Below are positions 45,011-54,978 of a DNA stretch of 64,000 bases, in pieces. Position numbers and translations under genes: made by a program. Origin of the DNA: Kribbella sp. NBC_00382 (GTDB lineage: Bacteria; Actinomycetota; Actinomycetes; Propionibacteriales; Kribbellaceae); contig NZ_CP107954.1 in assembly GCF_036067295.1 (NCBI RefSeq), positions 4,960,001-5,024,000 on the forward strand, given 5' to 3'. The notes beneath the pieces are model-generated. The model made no database searches and was not told where the DNA came from. It saw nothing but the letters and a program-made list of their open reading frames with translations. Numbering within the stretch: the stretch's first letter is position 1; each line of letters opens with the position of its first letter.

Positions 45011-45655
45011 TCAGGCTTCGGCTAGGCCGTGGCGGTAGGCGTAGCGGACTGCTTCGGCGCGGTGGCGGGCGCCGATTTTGGCGAAGGTGTTGTTGATGTG
45101 GGTTTTGACGGTGGTTTCGCCGATGAAGAGGAGGTCGGCGATCTCGGCGTTGCTCAGGCCTTGGGCGATGAGTTTCAGGACCTCGCTCTCGCGGGCGGTG
45201 AGGCCGTCGTTGCGGGGGGCCGGGGTCGGGTTCAGGCCGGCGATCAGTTTGCGGGAGACCTCGGGGTCGAAGGTCGACTGCCCGGCGGCTGTTGCGTGCA
45301 GAGCCGCGCCGATCTCCACCCGGCCGGCGTCCTTGGTCAGATACCCACGTGCTCCGGCCCGCAGCGCCAGTGCGATCGATTCGTCATCGGCGTACGTCGT
45401 CAGTACCAGAACAGCAACCTCCGGGTACTCCGCGGTGATCCGTGCCGTCGCCTTCACCCCGTCAAGCACCGGCATCCGCAGATCCATCAACACCACATCC
45501 ACCCCACCAGCAGCCACAACCTCAATCGCCTGCGCCCCGTTACCGGCCGCTCCCACCACCTCGACCCCATCGATCAGCCCCAGCAACGCGACCAACCCTT
45601 CACGAACAACCTGCTGATCATCCGCAACCACCACCCGCACCACCTGCTCAGCCAT
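45011..45655 (-). CDS. NarL/FixJ family response regulator
   Basis: This 214-residue response regulator has a receiver domain (VVADDQQVVREGLVALLGL, phosphoacceptor Asp in VDVVLMDLRMP, Thr in LVLTTYADD, Lys in YLTKDAG) and a LuxR-type HTH (LTARESEVLKLIAQGLSNAE, GETTVKTHINNTFAKIG). It is the partner of the histidine kinase encoded 104 bp upstream. ATG (MAEQVVRV) at 45655 fits the family; the frame is open 8 codons upstream. The 105-bp gap between the two genes contains short CAGCGCCCGGTACCA-like repeats. Confidence 0.93.
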   Translation of the reverse strand: MAEQVVRVVVADDQQVVREGLVALLGLIDGVEVVGAAGNGAQAIEVVAAGGVDVVLMDLRMPVLDGVKATARITAEYPEVAVLVLTTYADDESIALALRAGARGYLTKDAGRVEIGAALHATAAGQSTFDPEVSRKLIAGLNPTPAPRNDGLTARESEVLKLIAQGLSNAEIADLLFIGETTVKTHINNTFAKIGARHRAEAVRYAYRHGLAEA

Positions 45656-45759
45656 GCACCACCACCCACTGACCAACACCCGGTACCACCACGGGCTGCC
45701 CAGCGCCCGGTACCAATGTCAGCTGGCCAGCATCCGGCGCCAGCACGCGCATCGACGAA

Positions 45760-47070
45760 TCAGGCATCTGCCACCTCCGCGATGACCAGCCAGCCGTCGC
45801 TGACTGGGCCGGCCTCCAGGCTGCCACCGACCAGGGCCAGGCGCTCCCGCATCCCAGCTAGCCCGAAACCGTTGTTGGCTGGTCCGGCCTCCGGCTGGCT
45901 GCGGTCGAGCGCAGGTAGCTCTCGCATCCCGGCCAACCCGAAACCGCTGCCGGTTGGGTCGGCTCCTGGCTTGCCGCCATCGAGGGTGAGTTGCTCCCGT
46001 GCCTCCGCGAGCCCGGGCCTGTACCCGGGCGAGGCGGTGGGATCCAGGAGCGGATCAGCCGGGTGCCGGTCCTGTGCTTGGCCCGTTGTCGGGTTGTGGA
46101 TGGTTAGGCGGAGGGGGGTGTCGTAGGAGAGGTGGATGGTGATGGGTTGGGTGGGGGCGTGGCGGGCGGCGTTGGTGAGGGCTTCTCGGGCGGCGCCTAG
46201 GAGGGCGACGGTGATGCCTGAGGGGGTTGGTCGGGGAGTACCGGATTTTGTTGTTGTGACCTTGGTTTGGTGGTCCGTGGAGTGTTGGTCGGCCAAGGCG
46301 GTGAGGGCCTCGGGTAGGGATGGTGCCTCGTCGGAACGTAAGGCGGCGACGGCGCTTCGGGCTTCGACCAGGCCTTGGACGGCGAGGCGGCGCGAGCGGC
46401 GTACGCGATCCAATGCACCGGCCGTGTCGTTGCGGTCGGCAAGCAATGCTTCGGCTAGCTCGAGTTGCACCGACAACGCACCCAAGGAATGGGCCAGTAC
46501 GTCGTGGAGGTCGCGCGCGATTCGGCCGCGTTCGTCCAGGGCGGCTGCGCGGGCGTGCTCCTGTTGGGCTAGCTGCGTCTGCTCGAGCAACTGCGCCGTC
46601 TGACGAGCCTGTACTTCGTACTGCCGCCGATTGAGTCCGAACGCGACCAGGATCGCCGTCCACATCAACTGGCTCAAGTACCAGCCGACCGAGCGATCCC
46701 ACCACACCGCCGAGAGCGCGAAGGCAATGGCGCAACTGATGCCGACGGCAATGATCGGGCGGTTGCGCCAGGGATGCACCATCACGGCGATGTCGGTGAG
46801 CGGGATGAGTACGAGCACGAGCGCGTTCGACCCGGATACGCCGGTGACGAGCGCCGAGCTGATCGCGGCGTACGCGAGGAAGCCGAGCGCCCAGTACGGC
46901 CGGTAGTTCATCAGGAAGGTACCGGCCAGGAAGGTGACCAGGCCGACCCCGAGCACGACCCAGACCCAGCGTTGCTCCGGCCGCGCGGTCGCCAGCACGC
47001 CGATCGCCACGGCCGACGTCATCGCCCGGCCGAGCCAGCCGGTCTCGCCGAAGATCGCCCTCGTGTTCAC
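45760..47070 (-). CDS. NarL-type sensor histidine kinase with triplicated segment
   Basis: The 436-residue kinase has about five to six membrane helices (residues 15-145), a coiled coil, the HisKA_3 box RIARDLHDVLAHSLG (His189) and an ATPase N-box GAAREALTNAARHA near 292-305. The C-terminus is unusual: residues 351-425 are three tandem 25-residue units (RPGLAEAREQLTL..., GFGLAGMRELPAL..., GFGLAGMRERLALVGGSLEA...), so the G-box and ATP lid region is present three times, only the last being canonical. GTG start overlaps the upstream TGA. It forms an operon with the membrane gene before it and the response regulator after it. Confidence 0.92.
   Translation of the reverse strand: MNTRAIFGETGWLGRAMTSAVAIGVLATARPEQRWVWVVLGVGLVTFLAGTFLMNYRPYWALGFLAYAAISSALVTGVSGSNALVLVLIPLTDIAVMVHPWRNRPIIAVGISCAIAFALSAVWWDRSVGWYLSQLMWTAILVAFGLNRRQYEVQARQTAQLLEQTQLAQQEHARAAALDERGRIARDLHDVLAHSLGALSVQLELAEALLADRNDTAGALDRVRRSRRLAVQGLVEARSAVAALRSDEAPSLPEALTALADQHSTDHQTKVTTTKSGTPRPTPSGITVALLGAAREALTNAARHAPTQPITIHLSYDTPLRLTIHNPTTGQAQDRHPADPLLDPTASPGYRPGLAEAREQLTLDGGKPGADPTGSGFGLAGMRELPALDRSQPEAGPANNGFGLAGMRERLALVGGSLEAGPVSDGWLVIAEVADA
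45796..46020 (-). repeat. Three in-frame 75-bp repeats inside the histidine kinase gene
   Basis: The coding sequence for residues 351-425 consists of three 75-bp units. The second and third are most alike (both encode GFGLAGMRE...EAGP), the first is more diverged (PGLAEAREQLTLDGGKPGA). The reading frame is preserved, so the expansion has been kept under coding constraint. Confidence 0.85.
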
Positions 47071-47561
47071 CTGCTCGAGTACTCCTCAGCCTGTCGATGT
47101 GCTTTGGACTGGACGACTACCGACTGGACCAGCAGGTTGGCGCCCAAGGTCAGTAGGAGCGACCCACCGCCAGAGGTGATCGTCGCACCCAAGAGGTGCC
47201 CCACGCCGGCAAGACCCAGCCGGAGGACGAGGTAGCCGACCATGATCCCGAGCCCGGGCAGCCCGAGTCGGTAGAACACTTTCGGACCCCGATGCTCGAC
47301 CTGCGCGACGCGTCCGGTGGCCAGTCCGGCGAAGAGCGCGAGCCCGACGCCGAGGATCAGCAAGGTGATGTCGAGCGGCCCCAGCTCGGCGCCGGTGAGC
47401 TTGTCGTGCAGTTGGTAGAGGCCGATACCGGCCATCACGAGTGGGCCGCGCCAGACGTCGGTGTCGGAGTTCTCCAGCTCCGACCAGGACAACCGGCGGG
47501 CGAGGACGGCGATCACGATCACGACCACGATCGCGGCATTGGCAAGGGAAGAAATCGACAT
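47067..47561 (-). CDS. DUF1453-like membrane protein, first gene of the two-component operon
   Basis: This 164-residue protein has four predicted transmembrane helices (NAAIVVVIVIAVLARRLSW, ITLLILGVGLALFAGLATG, LGIMVGYLVLRLGLAGVGHL, SLLLTLGANLLVQSVVV). The layout resembles CcdC/DUF1453-type proteins, a tentative match. The TGA overlaps the GTG of the kinase (GTGA), which shows translational coupling, so it may be an accessory sensor or a membrane partner of the kinase. The start at 47561 has only a weak ribosome binding site. Confidence 0.72.
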   Translation of the reverse strand: MSISSLANAAIVVVIVIAVLARRLSWSELENSDTDVWRGPLVMAGIGLYQLHDKLTGAELGPLDITLLILGVGLALFAGLATGRVAQVEHRGPKVFYRLGLPGLGIMVGYLVLRLGLAGVGHLLGATITSGGGSLLLTLGANLLVQSVVVQSKAHRQAEEYSSR

Positions 47562-47728
47562 GATCCTGAAGTTAGAAAATTACTGCCACGTTTCGGACCG
47601 CCTATGGGTGGAGATCGGGGTGGAGAAACCCACCGGCGCGGCCCGGTGGGATCGAGTGCGGCGAGGAGAGTAACGTTCCTCACCGGTAGCGTCACTAAGC
47701 GTCAGGACGACGATGCGGAGGCCGGCTT

Positions 47729-49414
47729 GTGTTAGCGCAAGACTCGATCCTGCGGCTCGATGCCACAGCGATCGACTACATCATCATCGCGTTGTACTTC
47801 ACGTTCGTGCTCGGCATCGGATACCTCGCCAAACGCGCGGTCTCGAACAGCCTCGACTTCTTCCTGTCCGGGCGATCACTGCCCGCCTGGGTGACCGGCC
47901 TGGCGTTCATCTCGGCCAACCTGGGCGCGATCGAGATCATGGGCATGTCGGCCAACGGCGCGCAGTACGGGATGCCGACCGTGCACTACTTCTGGATCGG
48001 CGCGATCCCGGCGATGCTGTTCCTCGGCGTCGTGATGATGCCGTTCTACTACGGCTCCAAGGTGCGCAGCGTGCCGGAGTTCATGCTGCGGCGGTTCGGC
48101 AAGACGGCGCATCTGGTGAATGCGATCAGCTTCGCCGTCGCCCAGGTGCTGATCGCCGGCGTGAACCTGTTCCTGCTGGCCACCATCGTCAACGTGCTGC
48201 TCGGCTGGCCGATCTGGCTGTCGCTGATCATCGCCGCGGCGATCGTGCTCAGCTACATCACCCTCGGCGGTCTGTCCGCGGCGATCTACAACGAGGTGCT
48301 GCAGTTCTTCGTGATCGTCGCCGCGCTGCTGCCGCTGACCATCATCGGCCTGCACAAGGTCGGCGGCTGGCAAGGACTGGTCGACAAGATCACCGCCGAT
48401 CCCAACGGTGGCAGCCAGCAGTTGCATGCCTGGCCGGGCGAGCAGCTAAGCGGTTTCACCAGCAGTTGGCTGTCCGTGATCGGGGTCGTCTTCGGCCTCG
48501 GCTTCGTGTTGTCGTTCGGCTACTGGACGACGAACTTCGTCGAGGTGCAGCGCGCGCTGGCCAGCAAGAACATGTCGGCCGCCCGGCGGACCCCGATCAT
48601 CGGCTCGTTCCCGAAGATGTTCATCCCGTTCATCGTGATCATCCCCGGCATGATCGCCGCCGTCGCGGTCCCGGAGATGCAGCAGCTCAAGGCCAACAAG
48701 GGTGACGGTTCGGTGACCTACAACGACGCGTTGCTGCTGCTGATGCGCGACCTGCTGCCGAACGGCATGCTCGGCCTCGCCATCACCGGTCTGCTGGCCT
48801 CGTTCATGGCCGGTATGGCGGCGAACCTCAGCTCGTTCAACACGGTCTTCACCTACGACCTGGTCGAGCGGTACATCGTCAAGGACCGCGACGACGCGTT
48901 CTACCTGCGGCTCGGCCGCTGGGCGACCGTCGGCGGCACCATCGTCGCGATCGGCACGGCGGCGATCGCCTCCGGCTACAGCAACCTGATGGACTACCTG
49001 CAGCAACTGTTCTCGTTCTTCAACGCCCCGCTGTTCGCCACCTTCATCCTCGGTATGTTCTGGAAACGGATGACGGCGACGGCCGGCTGGGTCGGCCTGG
49101 TCAGCGGTACCTCGACGGCGATCCTGGTCTTCATCCTGTCGGAGACCGGCGCGATCGACCTGCCCGGGCAAGGTGCGAGTTTCGTCGGCGCCGGCGCGGC
49201 CTTCGTGGTCGACATCCTGGTCAGCATCGTGGTGAGCATGGCGACCAGACCGAAGACGGACGAGGAGCTCAAGGGGCTGGTCTACTCGCTGACCCCGAAG
49301 CAGGACCGGACCGAGGTCGCCGAGGAGGGCGACCACGGCTGGTACCGCAAGCCGACCGTGCTGGCCGGCATATCGCTGGCGATGGTCGTCGTGCTGAACA
49401 TCGTCTTCGGCTGA
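47729..49414 (+). CDS. Sodium:solute symporter (SSS family)
   Basis: The 561-residue membrane protein has 13-14 transmembrane helices. SSS signatures are visible: FFLSGRSLPAWVTGLAFISA in TM2, SYITLGGLSAAIYNEVLQFF, and GLLASFMAGMAANLSSFNTVF. The length and these blocks fit the SGLT-type sugar branch, though the substrate is not certain. GTG start at 47729, with GATGCGGAGG about 9 bases before. The next gene (80 residues) begins 13 bp downstream with GAGAGGGG and is probably a small partner subunit, as seen for some bacterial SSS transporters. Confidence 0.9.
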   Translation: MLAQDSILRLDATAIDYIIIALYFTFVLGIGYLAKRAVSNSLDFFLSGRSLPAWVTGLAFISANLGAIEIMGMSANGAQYGMPTVHYFWIGAIPAMLFLGVVMMPFYYGSKVRSVPEFMLRRFGKTAHLVNAISFAVAQVLIAGVNLFLLATIVNVLLGWPIWLSLIIAAAIVLSYITLGGLSAAIYNEVLQFFVIVAALLPLTIIGLHKVGGWQGLVDKITADPNGGSQQLHAWPGEQLSGFTSSWLSVIGVVFGLGFVLSFGYWTTNFVEVQRALASKNMSAARRTPIIGSFPKMFIPFIVIIPGMIAAVAVPEMQQLKANKGDGSVTYNDALLLLMRDLLPNGMLGLAITGLLASFMAGMAANLSSFNTVFTYDLVERYIVKDRDDAFYLRLGRWATVGGTIVAIGTAAIASGYSNLMDYLQQLFSFFNAPLFATFILGMFWKRMTATAGWVGLVSGTSTAILVFILSETGAIDLPGQGASFVGAGAAFVVDILVSIVVSMATRPKTDEELKGLVYSLTPKQDRTEVAEEGDHGWYRKPTVLAGISLAMVVVLNIVFG

Positions 49415-49427
49415 GAGGGGCGGACAG

Positions 49428-49670
49428 ATGGCAGACAAGAAGAAGGCCGGCGCGTTCGACATCCGGGTGGTGATCGCGCTGCTGATCGCGATCTACGGGG
49501 TGGTGCTGACGATCCTCGGGATCATCGCCGACCCCAAGGAGGTCGACAAGGCGGCCGGTATCAACATCAACCTGTGGGGCGGGCTCGCGATGCTCGTCTT
49601 CGCGGGCATCTTCATCCTGTGGGCCCGGCTGCGGCCGATCGTCGTACCGGTGGAGAAGGCGAGCGAGTGA
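49428..49670 (+). CDS. Small membrane protein paired with the SSS symporter
   Basis: This 80-residue protein has two helices (VVIALLIAIYGVVLTILGII and LAMLVFAGIFILWARL) separated by a polar loop, with a Lys-rich N-terminus. The first gene of the pair ends 13 bp upstream and a GAGAGGGG ribosome binding site lies 11 bases before the ATG. I do not recognise a family; the close linkage suggests an accessory subunit of the symporter. Confidence 0.78.
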   Translation: MADKKKAGAFDIRVVIALLIAIYGVVLTILGIIADPKEVDKAAGININLWGGLAMLVFAGIFILWARLRPIVVPVEKASE

Positions 49671-49803
49671 CCTGTCGGCACCACTGGTCGTGGTAGGACC
49701 AGTGGTGCGTGTCCGTTTGACGAACATCGGCGTCCGGGCAGATCCTGCTGCTCGGACGTCGATGTTCCTACGCTCGGTAGTACCCGAACAGGAGGAATCC
49801 GAG

Positions 49804-50571
49804 ATGACGATCACGCAGAGCCGGACGGATCTGCCGGCGCTGGCCACGCAGTACGCCGAGCAGGGCTTCGTACTGGTGAAAGGCCTGCTCAGCAAGGAAG
49901 AAGCGGCCGCCTACCGGGAGACCAGTCACGCGTTGCTGGCCCGGCTGAACCGCGAAGACGACCCCACCTGGCAGTCCGCGATGGGTATGTCGAACGCGAA
50001 GACCCGGCTGCAGCATCTGCACGACGCGCAGTTCTACGACGCGGCGTTCTCGAAGCTGCTGGTGGACCCGCGGTTCACCGACGTGGCCGCTGCGGTGATG
50101 GGGGTGGAGGACGTCCAGCTGCACCACACCAAGCTGTTCGTGAAGCCGCCGGAGAACGGGTCGCCGTTCCCGCTGCACCAGGACTATCCGTTCTTCCCGC
50201 ACAAGTACCACCGGGTCGGCGCCGCGATCTTCCACTTCGACGACGCGCCGGAGGAGAAGGGCTGCGTCCGGGTGATCCCGGGCAGCCACCTCGCCGGGCC
50301 GCGGGAGCACGACCCCGAGGGGTCGTTCCACCTTCCCGACGTACCGTTCGACGACGCCGTCCCGCAGCCTGCCGAGGCCGGCGATGTCCTTTTCTTCACC
50401 TACCTGACCGTCCATGGCTCCGGCGTGAACGTCAGCAGCGAGCCGCGCACCACTTGGTTGGTCCAGTACCGCGACCCCTCCGACCCGCCGACCGTGAAGA
50501 CCCATGATCACTCGCTCGGGCAGGGCATGATCCTGAGAGGGATCGACCCCACCGGTCGCGGTTCGGTGTAG
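49804..50571 (+). CDS. Phytanoyl-CoA dioxygenase (PhyH) family Fe(II)/2OG oxygenase
   Basis: This 255-residue enzyme has the PhyH double-stranded beta-helix with metal ligands His and Asp in PFPLHQDYPFFPHKYHR and the distal His in YLTVHGSGVN, followed by RTTWLVQYR with the 2-oxoglutarate-binding Arg. It should hydroxylate an unknown substrate using O2 and 2-oxoglutarate. AGGAGG stands 9 bases before the ATG at 49804. An AraC family gene follows 9 bp downstream, probably its regulator in the same operon. Confidence 0.9.
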   Translation: MTITQSRTDLPALATQYAEQGFVLVKGLLSKEEAAAYRETSHALLARLNREDDPTWQSAMGMSNAKTRLQHLHDAQFYDAAFSKLLVDPRFTDVAAAVMGVEDVQLHHTKLFVKPPENGSPFPLHQDYPFFPHKYHRVGAAIFHFDDAPEEKGCVRVIPGSHLAGPREHDPEGSFHLPDVPFDDAVPQPAEAGDVLFFTYLTVHGSGVNVSSEPRTTWLVQYRDPSDPPTVKTHDHSLGQGMILRGIDPTGRGSV

Positions 50572-50580
50572 GAGGTTTGC

Positions 50581-51477
50581 TTGAGCCTGGCAACGGTCGC
50601 CGCGGCGGAGCGGTTCGTCGACCTCTGGGGGCTCTTGGAGTCCTGTGAGGTCGGCGAGTTCCGTGCGGACTTCGTGAGCTGGGGGCATTACCGGCCGGAG
50701 TACTGGCGTAACTACTGGCACAGCCACTCCTTCTATGAGGTGTGTCTGGCCTACTCCGGTGAGGGACGGTTCAACTGTGGCTCGGCGGAGTACGACGTCA
50801 GCGCGGGGGATCTGTTCCTGGCAAGGCCGGGTGATGTGCACGAGATCGAGTCCAGCCGGTCGGCGCCGCTTGGGATCGCCTTCTGGGGCTTTACTTTCCG
50901 CCCGACGTCCGTTGTCTCCGGCACCGGATGGTGGTCGGGGCTGAATCGGCCGGACGGGCCAGTGATGTCGCGCGAGCTGGGTGGGCTGCCTGGTCTCGTC
51001 ACTGCGTTGGCAGGTGAGGCTGCGGAGCCGCGGTCCGGGTACGGCGAGGTAGTGGCGGCACTGGGGGCTGCGCTCGTGCTGGACACGGCGCGGGCGTTCG
51101 CACTCGACCAGGATCTGTCGGTGGCTCCCGTAGTACGGGAGAGAGGGTTGGTGGTGGTTGAGGCGATGCAGCGGCATCTGCTGGACAACCTGGCTCGGCC
51201 GGTGACCGTACGGGAGGTGGCGGCTGCAGTACATCTGTCGGAGCGCCACGCGGAGCGGCTCTTCCGGCAGGTCATCGGGGCGTCGATGATGTCGACGCTG
51301 CGCCGGATGCGGCTGGAGCTCGCCGCGCAACTGCTGTTCGACCCGGCGTACACGGTGACCGAGGTGGCGCGCGCTTGCGGGTACTCCGACGTACGGCCGT
51401 TCTCCACCGCGTTCAAGCGGCATTACGGCCGTACGCCCGGAGAGTTCCGGCGTACCGGCGGAACCTCCTTCGTCTGA
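50581..51477 (+). CDS. AraC family regulator with cupin domain
   Basis: The 298-residue protein has an N-terminal cupin (YWRNYWHSHSFYEVCLAYSG, SAGDLFLARPGDVHEIESS) and a C-terminal AraC double HTH (VREVAAAVHLSERHAERLFR, VARACGYSDVRPFSTAFKRH). Such proteins sense small sugars or related ligands through the cupin. TTG start at 50581 follows AGGAGG by 5 bases. It lies 9 bp after the PhyH gene and is likely in the same transcript; the nearby SSS symporter may belong to the same response. Confidence 0.9.
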   Translation: MSLATVAAAERFVDLWGLLESCEVGEFRADFVSWGHYRPEYWRNYWHSHSFYEVCLAYSGEGRFNCGSAEYDVSAGDLFLARPGDVHEIESSRSAPLGIAFWGFTFRPTSVVSGTGWWSGLNRPDGPVMSRELGGLPGLVTALAGEAAEPRSGYGEVVAALGAALVLDTARAFALDQDLSVAPVVRERGLVVVEAMQRHLLDNLARPVTVREVAAAVHLSERHAERLFRQVIGASMMSTLRRMRLELAAQLLFDPAYTVTEVARACGYSDVRPFSTAFKRHYGRTPGEFRRTGGTSFV

Positions 51478-51494
51478 TGCGGTAATCTATGGCT

Positions 51495-51521
51495 ATGCGA
51501 GTGACCCTGCTCCTTAGTTAG
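51495..51521 (+). CDS. leuS leader peptide MRVTLLLS
   Basis: The codons ATG CGA GTG ACC CTG CTC CTT AGT TAG encode eight residues, three of them leucine in a row with different Leu codons. A second in-frame ATG two codons earlier (51489) would start inside the -10 spacer and is less likely. The distance from the -10 box suggests a leaderless mRNA. The role would be to sense charged tRNA-Leu for control of the downstream leucyl-tRNA synthetase. Confidence 0.75.
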   Translation: MRVTLLLS

Positions 51522-51559
51522 CCGTACTGGCGCCTTCTGAGCGCTGACCAGTACGGCGT

Positions 51560-51588
51560 CCCCTCCTGTGCGAGGGGATTTTTTATTT
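51560..51588 (+). terminator. Attenuator terminator before leuS
   Basis: CCCCTC (51560-51565) pairs with GAGGGG (51572-51577) around a 6-base loop and is followed by ATTTTTTATTT. The T-run is unusual in this GC-rich window and marks a true intrinsic terminator between leader peptide and leuS. Confidence 0.85.
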
Positions 51589-51629
51589 GCAGGGTTCCCA
51601 GGTCATCCCTAGAACGCAGGAGTACGACG

Positions 51630-54119
<2,490 letters not shown>

Positions 54120-54131
54120 GACGCTGCACGG

Positions 54132-54551
54132 ATGCGTTCAGAGCTGATCGACGTTCAGACCGGCGGCCGCGAGGTTGTCTTCGATCTGACCAGCAGGTGT
54201 GAGCAGTTCGTCGCCGCTGAGGCCCACCAGGCCCAGGGCGACGGACTGCTGCACCTGTTCGTCCCGCACGCGACTGCTGGGATCGCGATTCTGGAGACGG
54301 GCGCGGGGAGCGACACGGACCTGCTCGCAGTACTGGAGGAGTTGCTGCCGCGCGACTTCCGCTGGCAGCACCGGCACGGTACGCCGGGGCACGGGCGCGA
54401 TCACGTGCTGCCCGCGCTGATCCCGCCGTACGCGTCGATCCCGGTGATCGGCGGCCGGCTCGCGCTCGGTACCTGGCAGTCCATCTGCCTGGTCGACACC
54501 AATGTGGACAATCCCCAACGGCAGGTACGCCTTTCCTGGTTGCCGAGTTAG
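54132..54551 (+). CDS. YjbQ family protein (UPF0047)
   Basis: The 139-residue protein matches the YjbQ/UPF0047 fold: FVPHATAGIAILETGAG, HGTPGHGRDHVLPALIPP and the ending GTWQSICLVDTN. The conserved histidines could bind metal. Some members show a thiamine-phosphate synthase side activity; the true role is unknown. It starts 12 bp after leuS and is probably co-transcribed. Confidence 0.9.
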   Translation: MRSELIDVQTGGREVVFDLTSRCEQFVAAEAHQAQGDGLLHLFVPHATAGIAILETGAGSDTDLLAVLEELLPRDFRWQHRHGTPGHGRDHVLPALIPPYASIPVIGGRLALGTWQSICLVDTNVDNPQRQVRLSWLPS

Positions 54552-54647
54552 CTGTTTTTTCAATGGACTCGCAGATTGTTCATGCCTTATTGCGATGTTG
54601 CCGAATGCGTTACGTATGCGAAACACGTCTCCGCTTGAATACTCGGC

Positions 54648-54854
54648 ATGGCGGCCCTGGAGAACCTGCGTGAGCACTGGCTCGTGGTTGGCACCGAGCT
54701 CCTGGTCCGCGCGACCCGGGGCATTTGCGACGGCAGTCTGCTGAATGCGGATTCGGGCCGCGCCGACACCCGGGCCCGGATCGAAGAATGGACCAGTGTG
54801 CTGTCTTTGTACGCACCTGTGAATGAAGTGGATTCAGTACGCGTCAGTGCCTGA
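54648..54854 (+). CDS. Hypothetical small protein
   Basis: A 68-codon frame with mostly actinobacterial codon use lies in an otherwise gene-free 427-bp gap. The protein (MAALENLREHWLVVG... ending DSVRVSA) has no recognisable motif, and no good ribosome binding site precedes the ATG. The preceding 90 bases (54552-54640) are clearly richer in A/T than the neighbourhood and may hold its promoter. It may also be a chance frame. Confidence 0.35.
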   Translation: MAALENLREHWLVVGTELLVRATRGICDGSLLNADSGRADTRARIEEWTSVLSLYAPVNEVDSVRVSA

Positions 54855-54978
54855 CGCGGCAAACAATCGTTTGCCTGCTCGCCGTCTCGATCCCTGGTCA
54901 CCGGGTGCGTACGGGCCCGACACCCCTGTCACGCTATGTTGTGGGGGGACTGTGAGGCTCTGAATGGGGTGACGGGCT

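Larger units (their letters stand above)
51483..51588 (+). promoter_or_regulatory. leuS leader: promoter, leucine leader peptide and attenuator
   Basis: A -10 box TAATCT (51483-51488) stands 6 bases before the ATG of an 8-codon leader with three consecutive Leu codons. Its stop codon merges into hairpin 1 (GCCGTACTGG, 51521-51530, with CCAGTACGGC, 51548-51557). Hairpin 2 (CCCCTC/GAGGGG, 51560-51577) followed by TTTTTT is an intrinsic terminator. leuS begins 42 bp further on. The layout is that of ribosome-mediated attenuation: ribosomes stalled on Leu codons when Leu-tRNA is scarce would prevent termination. The antiterminator pairing is not proven. Confidence 0.8.

Noticed and set aside
51483-51588. 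T-box leader for leuS
   Set aside because: No T-box sequence or specifier stem is visible; the Leu codon run and stop-terminator layout fit ribosome-mediated attenuation.
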